Origin: Gemmatimonadales bacterium
Lineage (GTDB): Bacteria; Gemmatimonadota; Gemmatimonadetes; Gemmatimonadales; GWC2-71-9
Direction: 5' to 3'
Length of the DNA: 32,669 nt
NCBI GenBank assembly: GCA_030699545.1
Contig: JAUYMC010000272.1
Location: 1 to 32,669 of the forward strand
Positions 1-7,763 of the stretch are shown here, one piece after another. The notes below the pieces were generated by a model. It did not search any database and was not told the DNA's origin. It saw only the letters and a program-made list of their open reading frames with translations. Positions within the stretch are counted from its first letter, which is position 1, and each line of letters opens with the position of its first letter. The position numbers and the translations under genes were made by a program.

Positions 1-840
1 CCGCCGCGACGGCGGTGGTGGCGGCGGCGCGGCCCGCGGTGGACTGGGGACGATCGGCCGCGCGGGCGCCGGCTCATCGTCGGCGCTCGTGCGAATCAGG
101 GGCAGATCATCGATCGGCGACGGCCGCGAGGGGCGCTTCGCGGCGGGAGGTGGAGCCGGCGGCTCGGGCTCCGGCTCCGGTGCGGGCGGCGGCGCTCGCT
201 TCGTGACCGGGGGATGAAATGCCTTGTAGTTCCGCCACATGATGAACGAACGCTTCTTGCCGTCCTCCTTGATCGACTCCGGCGGGAGCAGCTCGTAGAA
301 CGGCAGGGGGGTCTTGTGCCAGTCGGGGTTCTGCGACGAACGGAAGAATCGGCCGGTGACGCCCCCCGCTTCCGCCGCCACCAGGATCGCGACCTGCCAG
401 GGGTCGGTGAAAAACTTCTCGTGCGTGGTGACGTCGTGCGCGGTGAGGAAGCCGCCCTGACCGGGATGGGAGTGATACCAGCCGAGCAGCAGCCCGGCGG
501 CGCGCTCGAGCTGTTGCTGCATGCGGGCCCACAACCGCTCGACCACGACTTCGGTCTTGTCCCCGTAGATCGCCTGATTCAGCCGCAGCGTCTTGTCGAT
601 GATCGGAAAGAGCACGCCGCTTTCCGGATCGCGGAACAGATTGCCGATCAGGAACCCGAAGATCGCCTGCTGCGGGGAGCCTTTGAGATGCTCGTGGAGC
701 GCGACGACGGCTTCCTGCTGAAAGAAGATCGGGTAGGGCGCGCGGGATTTCTGCGATTCGCGCGACTTGTCGGAGGCCGCGCTCCAGAGAATGGAGCGTT
801 CCACCGGCATCGGCTGCGGGGTCGCCTCTTTCGCGCTCAT
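1..840 (-). CDS. JAMM/MPN+ (Mov34/PAD-1) domain protein, partial, with proline-rich tail
   Basis: 280 codons are visible and the frame stays open to the left edge, so the C-terminus is missing. Residues 36-170 look like a JAB1/MPN/Mov34 metalloprotease domain: GFLIG at 62-66 matches the usual strand, and WYHSHPG at 121-127 followed by FLTAHD at 131-136 gives the HxH-x7-(S/T)-xx-D zinc signature with H123, H125, T133 and D136. Two departures stand out: the usual Ser is Thr133, and the usual catalytic Glu three residues before GFLIG is Ala59. Residues 215-280 are a low-complexity Pro/Ala/Glu tail. JAMM enzymes cleave isopeptide or peptide bonds next to ubiquitin-like proteins or sulfur-carrier proteins; no such partner is visible here. 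The ATG overlaps the stop of the threonine aldolase gene (ATGA), so the two are probably co-translated. Family call is solid, activity uncertain. Confidence 0.82.
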   Translation of the reverse strand, partial: MSAKEATPQPMPVERSILWSAASDKSRESQKSRAPYPIFFQQEAVVALHEHLKGSPQQAIFGFLIGNLFRDPESGVLFPIIDKTLRLNQAIYGDKTEVVVERLWARMQQQLERAAGLLLGWYHSHPGQGGFLTAHDVTTHEKFFTDPWQVAILVAAEAGGVTGRFFRSSQNPDWHKTPLPFYELLPPESIKEDGKKRSFIMWRNYKAFHPPVTKRAPPPAPEPEPEPPAPPPAAKRPSRPSPIDDLPLIRTSADDEPAPARPIVPSPPRAAPPPPPPSRR

Positions 841-1856
841 CCCAGCGTCTTCCGGATGATCGCGGCCGCACGCTCGACGTCGGCGCGCGTCACGTCGAGA
901 TGCGTCACCGCGCGCAGCCGCTTCGCGCCGAACGGCACGACGCGCACCCCCTCGGCCGCCAGCGCCGGAATCACGCGCTCCGCGGTGTCCCGCTCACGCG
1001 TGAGATCGAGCATGACGATGTTCGTTTCGGGGGTGGACGGGCGGATCGCCGGATGGTCGGACACCAGCTCGGCGAGCCGTGTTGCATTGGCGTGATCGTC
1101 ACCGATCCGCGTGAGGTTGTGGTCGAGCGCGTACAGCGCTGCCGCGGCCAGAATGCCCGATTGCCGCATGCCGCCACCCAGGCGTTTGCGAATCTCCCAC
1201 GCCCGCTCGCGCGCGTCGCGACGCACCCCGAGGCACGACCCCACGGGGCAGCCGAGGCCCTTCGACAAACTGACCATGACGGTCTCGGCGCCGCGGCACA
1301 GGCGGGCCGGAGGGACATGGACGGCCGCCGCCGCATTCCAGAGCCGGGCGCCATCGACGTGCACCGGCAATCCCGCCGCGCGCGCCGCGGCCATCACCGC
1401 GTCCACCGCGGCCGCGTCCAGCACCCGGCCTCCCGCGGCGTTGTGCGTGTTCTCGATCGCCAGCGCCGACGGTTTCGGGACGTGGGGCGACGGCGGGCGC
1501 AATACGCCGGTGACGAGCTCGGGGGTGAGCAGGCCCGCGGGGGTGGGGATGGGCCGGATCTGCACGCCCGACAACGCCGCGACGCCCGCCATCTCGTAGT
1601 GCACGAGATGCGCATTCGCCTCGACCAGCAGCTCGGTGCCGGGCCGAGTGACGAGCGCGATGCCCGTTTGATTCGCCTGGGTCCCCGACGGAAAGAAGAG
1701 CGCGTCCTCGGTGCCGAGCAGCTCGGCGATGCGCGTCTCGAGCCGGCGCGTCGTGGGGTCGCCGTCGAGGACGTCGTCCCCGACCTCCGCCTCCGCCATG
1801 GCGCGCCGCATCGCGGCCGACGGCCGCGTCACGGTATCGGAGCGGAGGTCGATCAT
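837..1856 (-). CDS. ltaE: Low-specificity L-threonine aldolase
   Basis: A 339-residue fold-type I PLP enzyme, the normal family length. It should cleave L-threonine or L-allo-threonine to glycine and acetaldehyde in the cytoplasm. The N-terminus IDLRSDTVTRPS is diagnostic, DDVLDGDPTT (28-37) is the usual cofactor/substrate region, HVDGARLWNA (166-175) carries the PLP-binding Asp, and SLSKGLGCPVGS (196-207) carries the Schiff-base lysine K199. I chose the ATG at 1856 because it sits directly before the conserved IDLRSDT; upstream in-frame sequence has no family character. The ATG overlaps the YihY gene's stop, and its own stop overlaps the next start, so it is an internal operon gene. Confidence 0.95.
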   Translation of the reverse strand: MIDLRSDTVTRPSAAMRRAMAEAEVGDDVLDGDPTTRRLETRIAELLGTEDALFFPSGTQANQTGIALVTRPGTELLVEANAHLVHYEMAGVAALSGVQIRPIPTPAGLLTPELVTGVLRPPSPHVPKPSALAIENTHNAAGGRVLDAAAVDAVMAAARAAGLPVHVDGARLWNAAAAVHVPPARLCRGAETVMVSLSKGLGCPVGSCLGVRRDARERAWEIRKRLGGGMRQSGILAAAALYALDHNLTRIGDDHANATRLAELVSDHPAIRPSTPETNIVMLDLTRERDTAERVIPALAAEGVRVVPFGAKRLRAVTHLDVTRADVERAAAIIRKTLG

Positions 1857-2689
1857 CCGAGGCGGACGCGCTGCTTGCGGCGCATCCGCATCAGGTCGTA
1901 GGTCTCGGCGACTTCCCCGCCCAGGAGAAACACGTAGGCCGTGTAGTAGATCCAGAGGATGAAGAGCAGGAAGCCGATCAGGTTGGCGTCCGACGCGAGG
2001 CGGTCGAAGGTCACGAACCGCGCCACGTATAGCGAGTAGAGCCGCTTGGCCAGCTCGAAGGCGATGGCGCAGAACAGCGACGCCACCAGCCCGGTGCGCC
2101 AGTGAATCCGCCGGCTGGGGAGAAACTTGAAGATCACGAAGAACAGCAGGGTGCTGAGGATGAGCGCGCCGATCTCCGCCGCGGCGTGCGGGCCGGTCGA
2201 GACGAAGGCGTTCGCGAGAAACAGCGATCCGACCACGAACACCATGATGAGATCGGTGAGTTTGGCGATCGGCCAAGGACGGTTCTCCTCGGTATCGAAC
2301 ACTTCGTTCAGGGCGGCCCGCAACCCGCCGAACATTCGCGTGGAGAACCAGAGAAACAAGGGAGCGGCGAGCAGCGTGAGGCGCCCGCGCGCCGCCACGA
2401 GGTCCCCCAACGCCTGTTCGATGAAGCCGAACGTGCCGCTCGCGCCGCCGCTCGAGACGGGCAGGAAGCGCTGCAGCAGCTCGTGGACCTCGAGCTGCTG
2501 GACCGTCAGCTGATGTTGGACGAGATAGCCGACGACGGCGAGCACGAGCCCGACGAAGGGGATGGCGGTCAGCAGGATATCGAACGACAGCGCGCCGGCG
2601 AGAAACGGGATGTTATCCTCGTACGCCGCCTCGACGGTGCGGCGGATGACGCCGGTGACGGTGCGGTGCCAGCCGCCCTCGCCGTTCAC
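1853..2689 (-). CDS. YihY/BrkB (UPF0761) family inner-membrane protein
   Basis: 278 residues with about six hydrophobic segments. The N-terminal pattern DNIPFLAGALSFDILLTAIP (26-45) is typical of the YihY/virulence factor BrkB family, as is the C-terminal run ending in GFLLFILWIYYTAYVFLLGGE before a short basic tail. The function of the family is not firmly established; despite old annotation it is not an RNase. The start is a GTG that overlaps the TGA of the YtxH gene (GTGA), and the stop overlaps the threonine aldolase ATG. Its membrane location next to the small membrane-anchored YtxH protein is the only contextual clue. Confidence 0.9.
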   Translation of the reverse strand: MNGEGGWHRTVTGVIRRTVEAAYEDNIPFLAGALSFDILLTAIPFVGLVLAVVGYLVQHQLTVQQLEVHELLQRFLPVSSGGASGTFGFIEQALGDLVAARGRLTLLAAPLFLWFSTRMFGGLRAALNEVFDTEENRPWPIAKLTDLIMVFVVGSLFLANAFVSTGPHAAAEIGALILSTLLFFVIFKFLPSRRIHWRTGLVASLFCAIAFELAKRLYSLYVARFVTFDRLASDANLIGFLLFILWIYYTAYVFLLGGEVAETYDLMRMRRKQRVRLG

Positions 2690-3027
2690 GCGAGGGGAGG
2701 TGCCTCGTCTTCCTCGTCGCGGGCGGGAGTCCGGCCGCGGCGGCGGCGCGCCGCCTGCAGGCGCTGCCGCAGCTGCTCGCGGGTCGACGGCTCCGGCTCC
2801 TCCTTTTCGTCGTCTTCCTCCTCCTCCGCCGCGGCTTCGCCTTCGGCCAGCAGGCCGCGGACCTCATCCACCTTCTCCTCGGCGAGATCCCGCAGGTTGC
2901 GCAGCTTGCTCGACAGTTTGCGGCGGCTGCCTTCGCCCGCTTCGGGCGCGAAAAAGAACCCGACCACCGCCCCGACCGCGATGCCGAACAGGAAGGACCC
3001 GAATCCGCCGCGGCCTTTGTCGCTCAT
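2686..3027 (-). CDS. YtxH-like small membrane protein with acidic tail
   Basis: 113 residues. Residues 9-27 form a glycine-rich membrane segment (FGSFLFGIAVGAVVGFFFAP), then a basic stretch GSRRKLSSKLRNLRD, then a helix likely to be coiled coil, a strongly acidic run around 64-80 and a final Arg/Lys-rich segment. The glycine-rich TM followed by AP and a helical region is the YtxH family pattern; the family is linked to envelope stress but has no known biochemical activity. Start ATG 3027 overlaps the aldolase stop, and its own TGA overlaps the GTG of the YihY gene. Confidence 0.75.
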   Translation of the reverse strand: MSDKGRGGFGSFLFGIAVGAVVGFFFAPEAGEGSRRKLSSKLRNLRDLAEEKVDEVRGLLAEGEAAAEEEEDDEKEEPEPSTREQLRQRLQAARRRRGRTPARDEEDEAPPLA

Positions 3028-4400
3028 TCGCCGGCCTCGGCGTCGTCCGGCGCGGCAACGAGCGCCTCGCGCGGCGCGGCGTGCGACTGCAGCGCCGGCT
3101 TCACGTGGCGATCGGTGACCGCGCGCGTCCCCTGCACGCGCAGCTGCGCGAACAGATACGCGAACGTCTTCTCGAGATCTGCGCCGATGGCGGCGCGCAC
3201 GTCGGCCGGCATCTCCCAGAACCGCTGCTTGAAGGGGCCGATCGCCTTCTTGCGGCTCTTGTAGATGAACTGCTCCTCCGTGTCGCCCTTCTTCCACTCC
3301 CCCTTGCACTCCGACTTGACCCAGGCGTTGACCTCACGCCGCAGGTCCGCGGGGACGCGGGGGTGGTCGAACACCATGCTCTGATAGTTGGTCGCCAGAT
3401 GGATCTCGATGGCCTCGCACGCCGGAAAGTGGTTGAAGGCGTCGGGCGGCAGCGTGGAGGCGCCGTGCTGGACCGCGCCGCCGAGGCCGTACTGCTCCCG
3501 CGCGTCGCGCGACAGCGCGCGCAGCGCGTCGAGATCGAGCTGCACCGTGGCGATGGAGCCATCGGGCAAGACCATCCCGCCGTGGCTGGTCCCCGTCTGC
3601 ACGGAGATCTTCGAAATCCCGACGTAGGAGCCGAGGCGCTTCAGGGTGCGGGTGAAGCCGTCCATGAACGCCTTCAGCTCGTGCACGTCCGAGTTCTTGC
3701 CGCCCACTTCCCCGATTTCCGCCCCTACCGAGACCGTGATCCCCGCGGGTTCGCGGTCGCGGATGTAGGCCGTGAGCTCGGCGGCGCGCTCGTAGTTCAC
3801 GCGCTGCTGCTCGTCGAGGGTGGGTTTGGAGAGGTCGACCAGCGTGGACGTGTCGACATCGATGTTGTAGAACCCGGCGTGCAGCTCCTCGTCGATCAGG
3901 GTGTGGATCGCGTCGAGCTCGCTCGTGGGATCGGCGGCGTACTTCTTGGCGTTGATCTGGACATGGTCGCCCTGGATGAACAGCGGGCCGGTGAACCCCT
4001 CGCGCAGCGCGGCGGCGGTCATCACGGCGACGAATTCCGCGGGCCGCTGGCCGGTGTACGCGATTTCGCTGCGCGCCAGCTCGCAGATCACCGCGCCCAC
4101 GTCGAGCCGCGCGGCCGCGCGAAAGATCGCGCGGGCCGTGTCGTAGCCGAGCATGCGGACGTTGATCGCGGGCGTCGTGAACGGCGGGATCTCGCCCCGC
4201 CCGCGCGCGACATACAGCTCGTGGATCGAGGCGGGCCGGACGCCCGCGCGCTGGCCGATCTCCCAGATGAGCCAGCGGGCGCGGCGTTGGGCCTCGGCGC
4301 TCCCGAACACCGCTTCGCGCACCAGCGCATCGAGCGCGTCGCTGCGGCGAACGGCCGGATCGTCGAACTGCTGCAGCGTGGCCTGGAGTCCGTCGGACAT
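3024..4400 (-). CDS. Class II fructose-bisphosphate aldolase family protein
   Basis: 458 residues, longer than classical class II FBP aldolases (about 300-360). Aldolase features are FIQGDHVQ (141-148) with the Asp-His pair, VGAEIGEVGG (225-234), QTGTSHGGMV (268-277) with H273, and GAVQHGAS (308-315) with H312, followed by EIHLATNYQ (332-340). H146, H273 and H312 are candidates for the three zinc ligands. The extra ~110 C-terminal residues (350-458) include a basic region and an Ala-rich tail. Expected reaction: reversible cleavage of fructose-1,6-bisphosphate or tagatose-bisphosphate. Sharing an operon with pyruvate kinase supports a glycolytic role, but substrate cannot be read from sequence. 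The ATG at 4400 begins a clean globular sequence; longer in-frame options lack family character. Confidence 0.8.
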   Translation of the reverse strand: MSDGLQATLQQFDDPAVRRSDALDALVREAVFGSAEAQRRARWLIWEIGQRAGVRPASIHELYVARGRGEIPPFTTPAINVRMLGYDTARAIFRAAARLDVGAVICELARSEIAYTGQRPAEFVAVMTAAALREGFTGPLFIQGDHVQINAKKYAADPTSELDAIHTLIDEELHAGFYNIDVDTSTLVDLSKPTLDEQQRVNYERAAELTAYIRDREPAGITVSVGAEIGEVGGKNSDVHELKAFMDGFTRTLKRLGSYVGISKISVQTGTSHGGMVLPDGSIATVQLDLDALRALSRDAREQYGLGGAVQHGASTLPPDAFNHFPACEAIEIHLATNYQSMVFDHPRVPADLRREVNAWVKSECKGEWKKGDTEEQFIYKSRKKAIGPFKQRFWEMPADVRAAIGADLEKTFAYLFAQLRVQGTRAVTDRHVKPALQSHAAPREALVAAPDDAEAGE

Positions 4401-4428
4401 GCGGCTTGCCCCCCTCACGTCGAGCAAT

Positions 4429-5211
4429 CTAGACCGCGTCCACGGTGATGACCAGCCCGTCGTACGCCGGCGCGATGGACGGGGGCAGGCGCGCCGCCAG
4501 CGCCTCGTGCGTCGCATCATGCGTCAAGTGCGTGAACCACGTGCGGCGCGCGCCGATCCGCTGCGCGGCCGCCACGGCCTCGGGAATGGAGAGATGCAGC
4601 GGATGCGGCCGCGACAACAGCGCGTTCAGCACGAGGACCTCGAGCTGCGCCAGCGCCGCCACGGTGGCGTCGGGAATCGCCTTCACGTCGGTCAGATACG
4701 CCACCGGCCCCACCCGGTACCCGAAGACCTCGTGGCTGCCGTGCGGCAGCGACAACGGCAGCACCGGTACGTCCGCGATCGTCACCGTCTCGCCCGGCAC
4801 GAGGGGATGGGCCGACAGCTCCGGCTTGCTCGTCCCCGGCTGCACGACGAAGGCCGGATCGAAGATGTAGGGGAACTTGGCCGTGAGCTCCGCGAGCGTT
4901 GCGGCGGGGCCATAGGCCGGGAGCACGGCCGCCTGGCGCAGCGACAGCGCCCGCAGATCGTCGATCCCGTGGACGTGGTCGGCGTGCGCGTGCGTGAACA
5001 GCACGGCGTCGATGCGATCGACGTCGGCCGCCACGAGCTGCAGGCGCAGCTCCGGCGGGGTGTCGATCAGCAGCCGCCGGCCGCGTGTTTCGATCACCAC
5101 CGCACAGCGCGTGCGCCGGTCTCGCGGATCTGACGACGTGCAGGTGGGACAACGACAACCGATCTGCGGAACACCGAAGGACGTGCCGGTGCCGAGAAAA
5201 ATCAGCCGCAC
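4429..5211 (-). CDS. MBL-fold metal-dependent hydrolase (PhnP-like)
   Basis: 260 residues, the size of PhnP-type cyclic phosphodiesterases. The start MRLIFLGTGTSFGVPQ is characteristic, followed by a structural zinc knuckle C19-x-C21-xx-C24, then the binuclear metal motif HAHADH (74-79). LPHGSH (155-160), LTDVKAIP (173-180) and LHLSIPEA (205-212) complete the active site, and FTHLTHD (226-232) the C-terminal metal region. Relatives act on phosphoribosyl cyclic phosphate or other cyclic phosphodiesters, and others are annotated only as MBL-fold hydrolases. No other phn gene is visible, so I do not assign phosphonate metabolism. It starts with GTG at 5211, one base downstream of the pyruvate kinase stop. 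Confidence 0.87.
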   Translation of the reverse strand: MRLIFLGTGTSFGVPQIGCRCPTCTSSDPRDRRTRCAVVIETRGRRLLIDTPPELRLQLVAADVDRIDAVLFTHAHADHVHGIDDLRALSLRQAAVLPAYGPAATLAELTAKFPYIFDPAFVVQPGTSKPELSAHPLVPGETVTIADVPVLPLSLPHGSHEVFGYRVGPVAYLTDVKAIPDATVAALAQLEVLVLNALLSRPHPLHLSIPEAVAAAQRIGARRTWFTHLTHDATHEALAARLPPSIAPAYDGLVITVDAV

Positions 5212-5212
5212 G

Positions 5213-6610
5213 TCACACTTCCTCCACCTTGATGAGGTTCGTCGATCCCGACACCTCCCACGGCACGCCCGCGGTCATCACGATGCGGTCGTGGGGCTTG
5301 GCAAACTGCCGCTTGAGAATCAGGTCGCGGACAACGGCGAGCATGGCGTCATACCCGGGAACCTGGTCCACGCGCACCGGCAACACGCCCCAGACGAGCG
5401 CGAGCTGGCGGTAGGTCGGCAGCTCGGTGGTGACCGCCAGGATCGGCACGGGAGGGCGCAGCGCGGCCACCTTGCGCGCCGTGAAGCCGCCCGTGGTCAG
5501 CGTCACGATGAGCGGCGTCTGGAGCATGCGCGCCACCGCGTAGGTGCCCCACGCGATCGCGTCCTCCACCGATACGTCGCCCGGCCCCGTGCGCCGCTCC
5601 TCCCGCACCCGCGGGGGATGGCGCTCCATTTCGCGGATGATGCGGTCCATGGCCCGCACCGCCTCGAGGGGAAATTGCCCCACCGCGGTTTCCGCCGAGA
5701 GCATGACCGCGTCCGTACCGTCCAGAATGGCGTTGGCGACGTCGGACGCTTCGGCCCGGGTGGGCCGCGGCGCGTGCACCATCGACTCGAGCATCTGCGT
5801 CGCCGTGATCACCGGCTTGCCCTGACGGTTGGCTTCGCGGATGAGCCGCTTCTGCACCAGGGGGACCTGCTCGAACGGCAGCTCGACCCCGAGATCGCCG
5901 CGCGCCACCATCACGGCGTCGGCGGCGGCCACGATCGCCTCGAGCGATTCGAGCGCGGTCGCCTTTTCGATTTTCGCCACCAGCTTCACCGTGGGTGGGA
6001 CGAGGGTACGCAGCTCCGCGAGGTCCTCGGGGCGGCGGACGAACGACAGCGCCAGGTAGTCGACCCCGCGGTCGGCGGCGTCGCGCGCATCCTCGCGGTC
6101 CTTGTCGGTGAGCGCCGGCGCGGAGACGTGTAGGCCGGGGAGGTTCATCCCCTTGTGGGCGGTGAGAATCCCGCCGTCCACCACCCGCCCGCGCACGCGC
6201 GGCGGCTCGACGCTCGTCACTTCGACCGACAGCAGGCCGTCATTCAGCAGAATGCGCGCGCCGACACGCGCGTCCGTGGCCAGGCCGTCGTAGGTCGTGG
6301 GCAATTCGTCGCCCCGGGCGATGTCCTCGGGGGCGAACACGACCGCCTGGCCGGGGGACAACTCCCGCGGCGCAGGCAGATCCCCGACCCGGATGCGCGG
6401 TCCCTGCAAGTCGAGCAGCACCGCCACGGGGAGCGCCTTCGCCTCGGCCACCCGCCGTACGGCCGCGATCCACTCCCCCCGCACGTCGGACGTGCCGTGG
6501 GACGCATTGATGCGGATGACGTTGGCGCCGGCATCGAGCAACCCCGCAATCTGGCTCTCGCTGCTCGTCGCGGGTCCCAGCGTCGCCACAATCTTCGTTC
6601 GACGGATCAC
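5213..6610 (-). CDS. pyk: Pyruvate kinase
   Basis: 465 residues from the GTG at 6610. It converts phosphoenolpyruvate and ADP to pyruvate and ATP. Hallmarks are RTKIVATLGPA (4-14), RINASHG (33-39), LDLQGPRIR (67-75), KIEKATALE (213-221) with catalytic K213, MVARGDLGVELP (234-245), TQMLESM (271-277) and DGTDAVMLSAETAVGQFP (297-314). The C-terminal allosteric-type domain is present (350-465). I chose GTG 6610 because it lies four codons before the conserved TKIVATLGP and has AGGGG a few bases upstream; an ATG at 6694 would add 28 atypical residues. The first Asn-Phe/Met-Ser of the usual RxNxSHG is Asn-Ala-Ser here. It is the first gene of the left operon. Confidence 0.96.
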   Translation of the reverse strand: MIRRTKIVATLGPATSSESQIAGLLDAGANVIRINASHGTSDVRGEWIAAVRRVAEAKALPVAVLLDLQGPRIRVGDLPAPRELSPGQAVVFAPEDIARGDELPTTYDGLATDARVGARILLNDGLLSVEVTSVEPPRVRGRVVDGGILTAHKGMNLPGLHVSAPALTDKDREDARDAADRGVDYLALSFVRRPEDLAELRTLVPPTVKLVAKIEKATALESLEAIVAAADAVMVARGDLGVELPFEQVPLVQKRLIREANRQGKPVITATQMLESMVHAPRPTRAEASDVANAILDGTDAVMLSAETAVGQFPLEAVRAMDRIIREMERHPPRVREERRTGPGDVSVEDAIAWGTYAVARMLQTPLIVTLTTGGFTARKVAALRPPVPILAVTTELPTYRQLALVWGVLPVRVDQVPGYDAMLAVVRDLILKRQFAKPHDRIVMTAGVPWEVSGSTNLIKVEEV

Positions 6611-6627
6611 GCGGCCCCTGTATCGAG

Positions 6628-6665
6628 TTTTCCACAAATCCGCCAGCCGACCGAGATGTGGAAAA
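6628..6665. repeat. 9-bp inverted repeat resembling two opposed DnaA boxes upstream of pyk
   Basis: TTTTCCACA at 6628-6636 and its exact complement TGTGGAAAA at 6657-6665 are separated by 20 bp, just upstream of the pyruvate kinase start. Each arm fits the relaxed DnaA box TTWTNCACA. This could be a regulator operator or a DnaA-binding pair. The 238-bp gap 6611-6848 holds nothing else I can support. Confidence 0.5.
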
Positions 6666-6848
6666 GTGGTCGATCTGGAACGATACTCGAGCATCCCACG
6701 GAGGAGGCATTCAAGGACTGGCCGAGGTCGAGTAACGCCTTAGAAGCCGGCTGGATACCGCGTGCACTTGAAGGGATGTGTGAGGCGTCCGGCGCGCGCC
6801 TCGGCCCAGCAGGCGCGTGCATAAAAATTCGCACACTCGTATATCGCC

Positions 6849-7310
6849 TCAGCGCACGACCTCGAGCGGCCGCTGCTCCAGCCGCTGGCGAAACTCGTGC
6901 AGCACTTGCACCGCGCGGGCGAGCGACGAGGCCGGCATGCCCTCGATCGCCCGGGCGGCGAGGCGCCGTTCGAGCTGCCCCGCCCGCAGCAGGACCTCGA
7001 GCCCGCGCCGCGTCAGCGTCACGCGCACGCTGCGATCGTCGTCGGGGTCGGTCGTGGTCTCCAGAAGCCCTTTGGGCTCCAGGCGCTGGATAAACGTCGT
7101 GGCGGCGGCGCGGGATACACCCAACTGCCGCGCGATGTCGCTGGGGCGGGCGCCATCGGGCCCCCCCTGATCCACCGCGGCGAGGGCCGCGTGGGCGCGC
7201 TGCGATAGCCCGAAGCTCTCGAAGGCGCGGTTGCCCGCCCGCTGCACCGCCTGGTGGGCGGCGGCGACGGCATCCGCCAGCTGCAGGGCCAGCTCGGAGC
7301 GGTCGCTCAT
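6849..7310 (-). CDS. MarR-family transcriptional regulator
   Basis: 153 residues, a normal MarR length. The winged helix-turn-helix is at about 52-110: PSDIARQLGVSRAAATTFIQ is the recognition helix region, followed by RLEPKGLLETTTDPDDDRSV and VTLTRRGLEVL, the classic wing and linker helix with the conserved DxRS. N- and C-terminal helices (1-45 and 115-150) would form the dimer interface. No cysteine-based redox sensor is obvious. The ligand is unknown. Upstream is a very AT-rich promoter with palindromic sequence, suggesting autoregulation. It is transcribed toward pyk, with a 238-bp gap between them. Confidence 0.92.
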   Translation of the reverse strand: MSDRSELALQLADAVAAAHQAVQRAGNRAFESFGLSQRAHAALAAVDQGGPDGARPSDIARQLGVSRAAATTFIQRLEPKGLLETTTDPDDDRSVRVTLTRRGLEVLLRAGQLERRLAARAIEGMPASSLARAVQVLHEFRQRLEQRPLEVVR

Positions 7311-7314
7311 AATG

Positions 7315-7359
7315 TTAACATGTTGATAGTTAATATACTAAATAAAACACCGCAGGCAA
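7315..7359 (-). promoter_or_regulatory. Promoter and candidate MarR operator
   Basis: Reading the minus strand: -35 TTGCCT (7359-7354), 16-bp spacer, -10 TATATT (7337-7332). Between the -10 and the start codon lie the 8-bp palindrome AACATGTT (7317-7324) and the wider pair TTAAC/GTTAA (7315-7319 and 7329-7333). This AT-rich island in GC-rich DNA fits autorepression by the MarR protein. Confidence 0.6.
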
Positions 7360-7362
7360 GTC

Positions 7363-7725
7363 CTAGCAAATCTCCGACCAGTCGACCGGGGATTCCTTGC
7401 CGCAGCGGGTGCAGCGGAGGGTCGCGGGACGGCCGGTGAAGTCCTGGCGCTCATGGCAATGCGGGCAGACGGCATACGTCGTGACGACGTCTCTCCCTCC
7501 CCCGAGGGTCGGGCGCAACACGCCGGTGCGCACCACGACGCTCCAGCGATCAGGGGCGAGCGCCCGGATTTTCACATCCACGCGACTCATGCGGATCGGT
7601 TTCTGCCGGCATTCGACGACGACCTGGCCGTCCGGGGTCTCCTCGAGGATGGGATACCACGCCCCGCGGCGCAGCACGTCGGCCACGTTATCCAAGCAGC
7701 GGGCCCACCCCAAGCGGCGCTCCAT
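7363..7725 (-). CDS. Conserved hypothetical zinc-ribbon protein A
   Basis: 120 residues from ATG 7725. I do not recognise a named family. An N-terminal half with LRRGAWYPIL (18-27) precedes a beta-rich middle, and the C-terminus carries a treble-clef or ribbon-like pattern CPHCHERQ...CTRCG, four cysteines as two CxxC pairs, ending in WSEIC. It is clearly paralogous to the protein at 8366-8749: both share GWAR, LRRGAWYP, YAVCPxCxxRQ and CxRC. Zinc binding is inferred from the CxxC pairs. A TTG 12 bases upstream is an alternative start, but a TACATT -10-like element covers it, which favours the ATG. Divergent from the MOSC gene with a 38-bp gap. Confidence 0.75.
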   Translation of the reverse strand: MERRLGWARCLDNVADVLRRGAWYPILEETPDGQVVVECRQKPIRMSRVDVKIRALAPDRWSVVVRTGVLRPTLGGGRDVVTTYAVCPHCHERQDFTGRPATLRCTRCGKESPVDWSEIC

Positions 7726-7763
7726 GAGGGGGGCCAATGTAGCACATCCCGTTAAATTGCGTT

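Noticed and set aside
107-871. Long open frame on the minus strand over the JAMM gene
   Set aside because: Its product is Arg/Ala-rich without any motif; the +1-shifted frame encodes the clear JAMM domain.
6628-6665. A chromosomal replication origin
   Set aside because: Only two DnaA-like boxes, no AT-rich unwinding region, and no dnaA, dnaN or gyrB nearby.
5213-6694. Upstream ATG start for pyruvate kinase
   Set aside because: It would add 28 atypical residues and include the inverted repeat in coding sequence; GTG 6610 has a good AGGGG site.
6607-6834. Possible 75-codon gene between marR and pyk
   Set aside because: No ribosome binding site or family features, and it overlaps the pyk start region and the inverted repeat.
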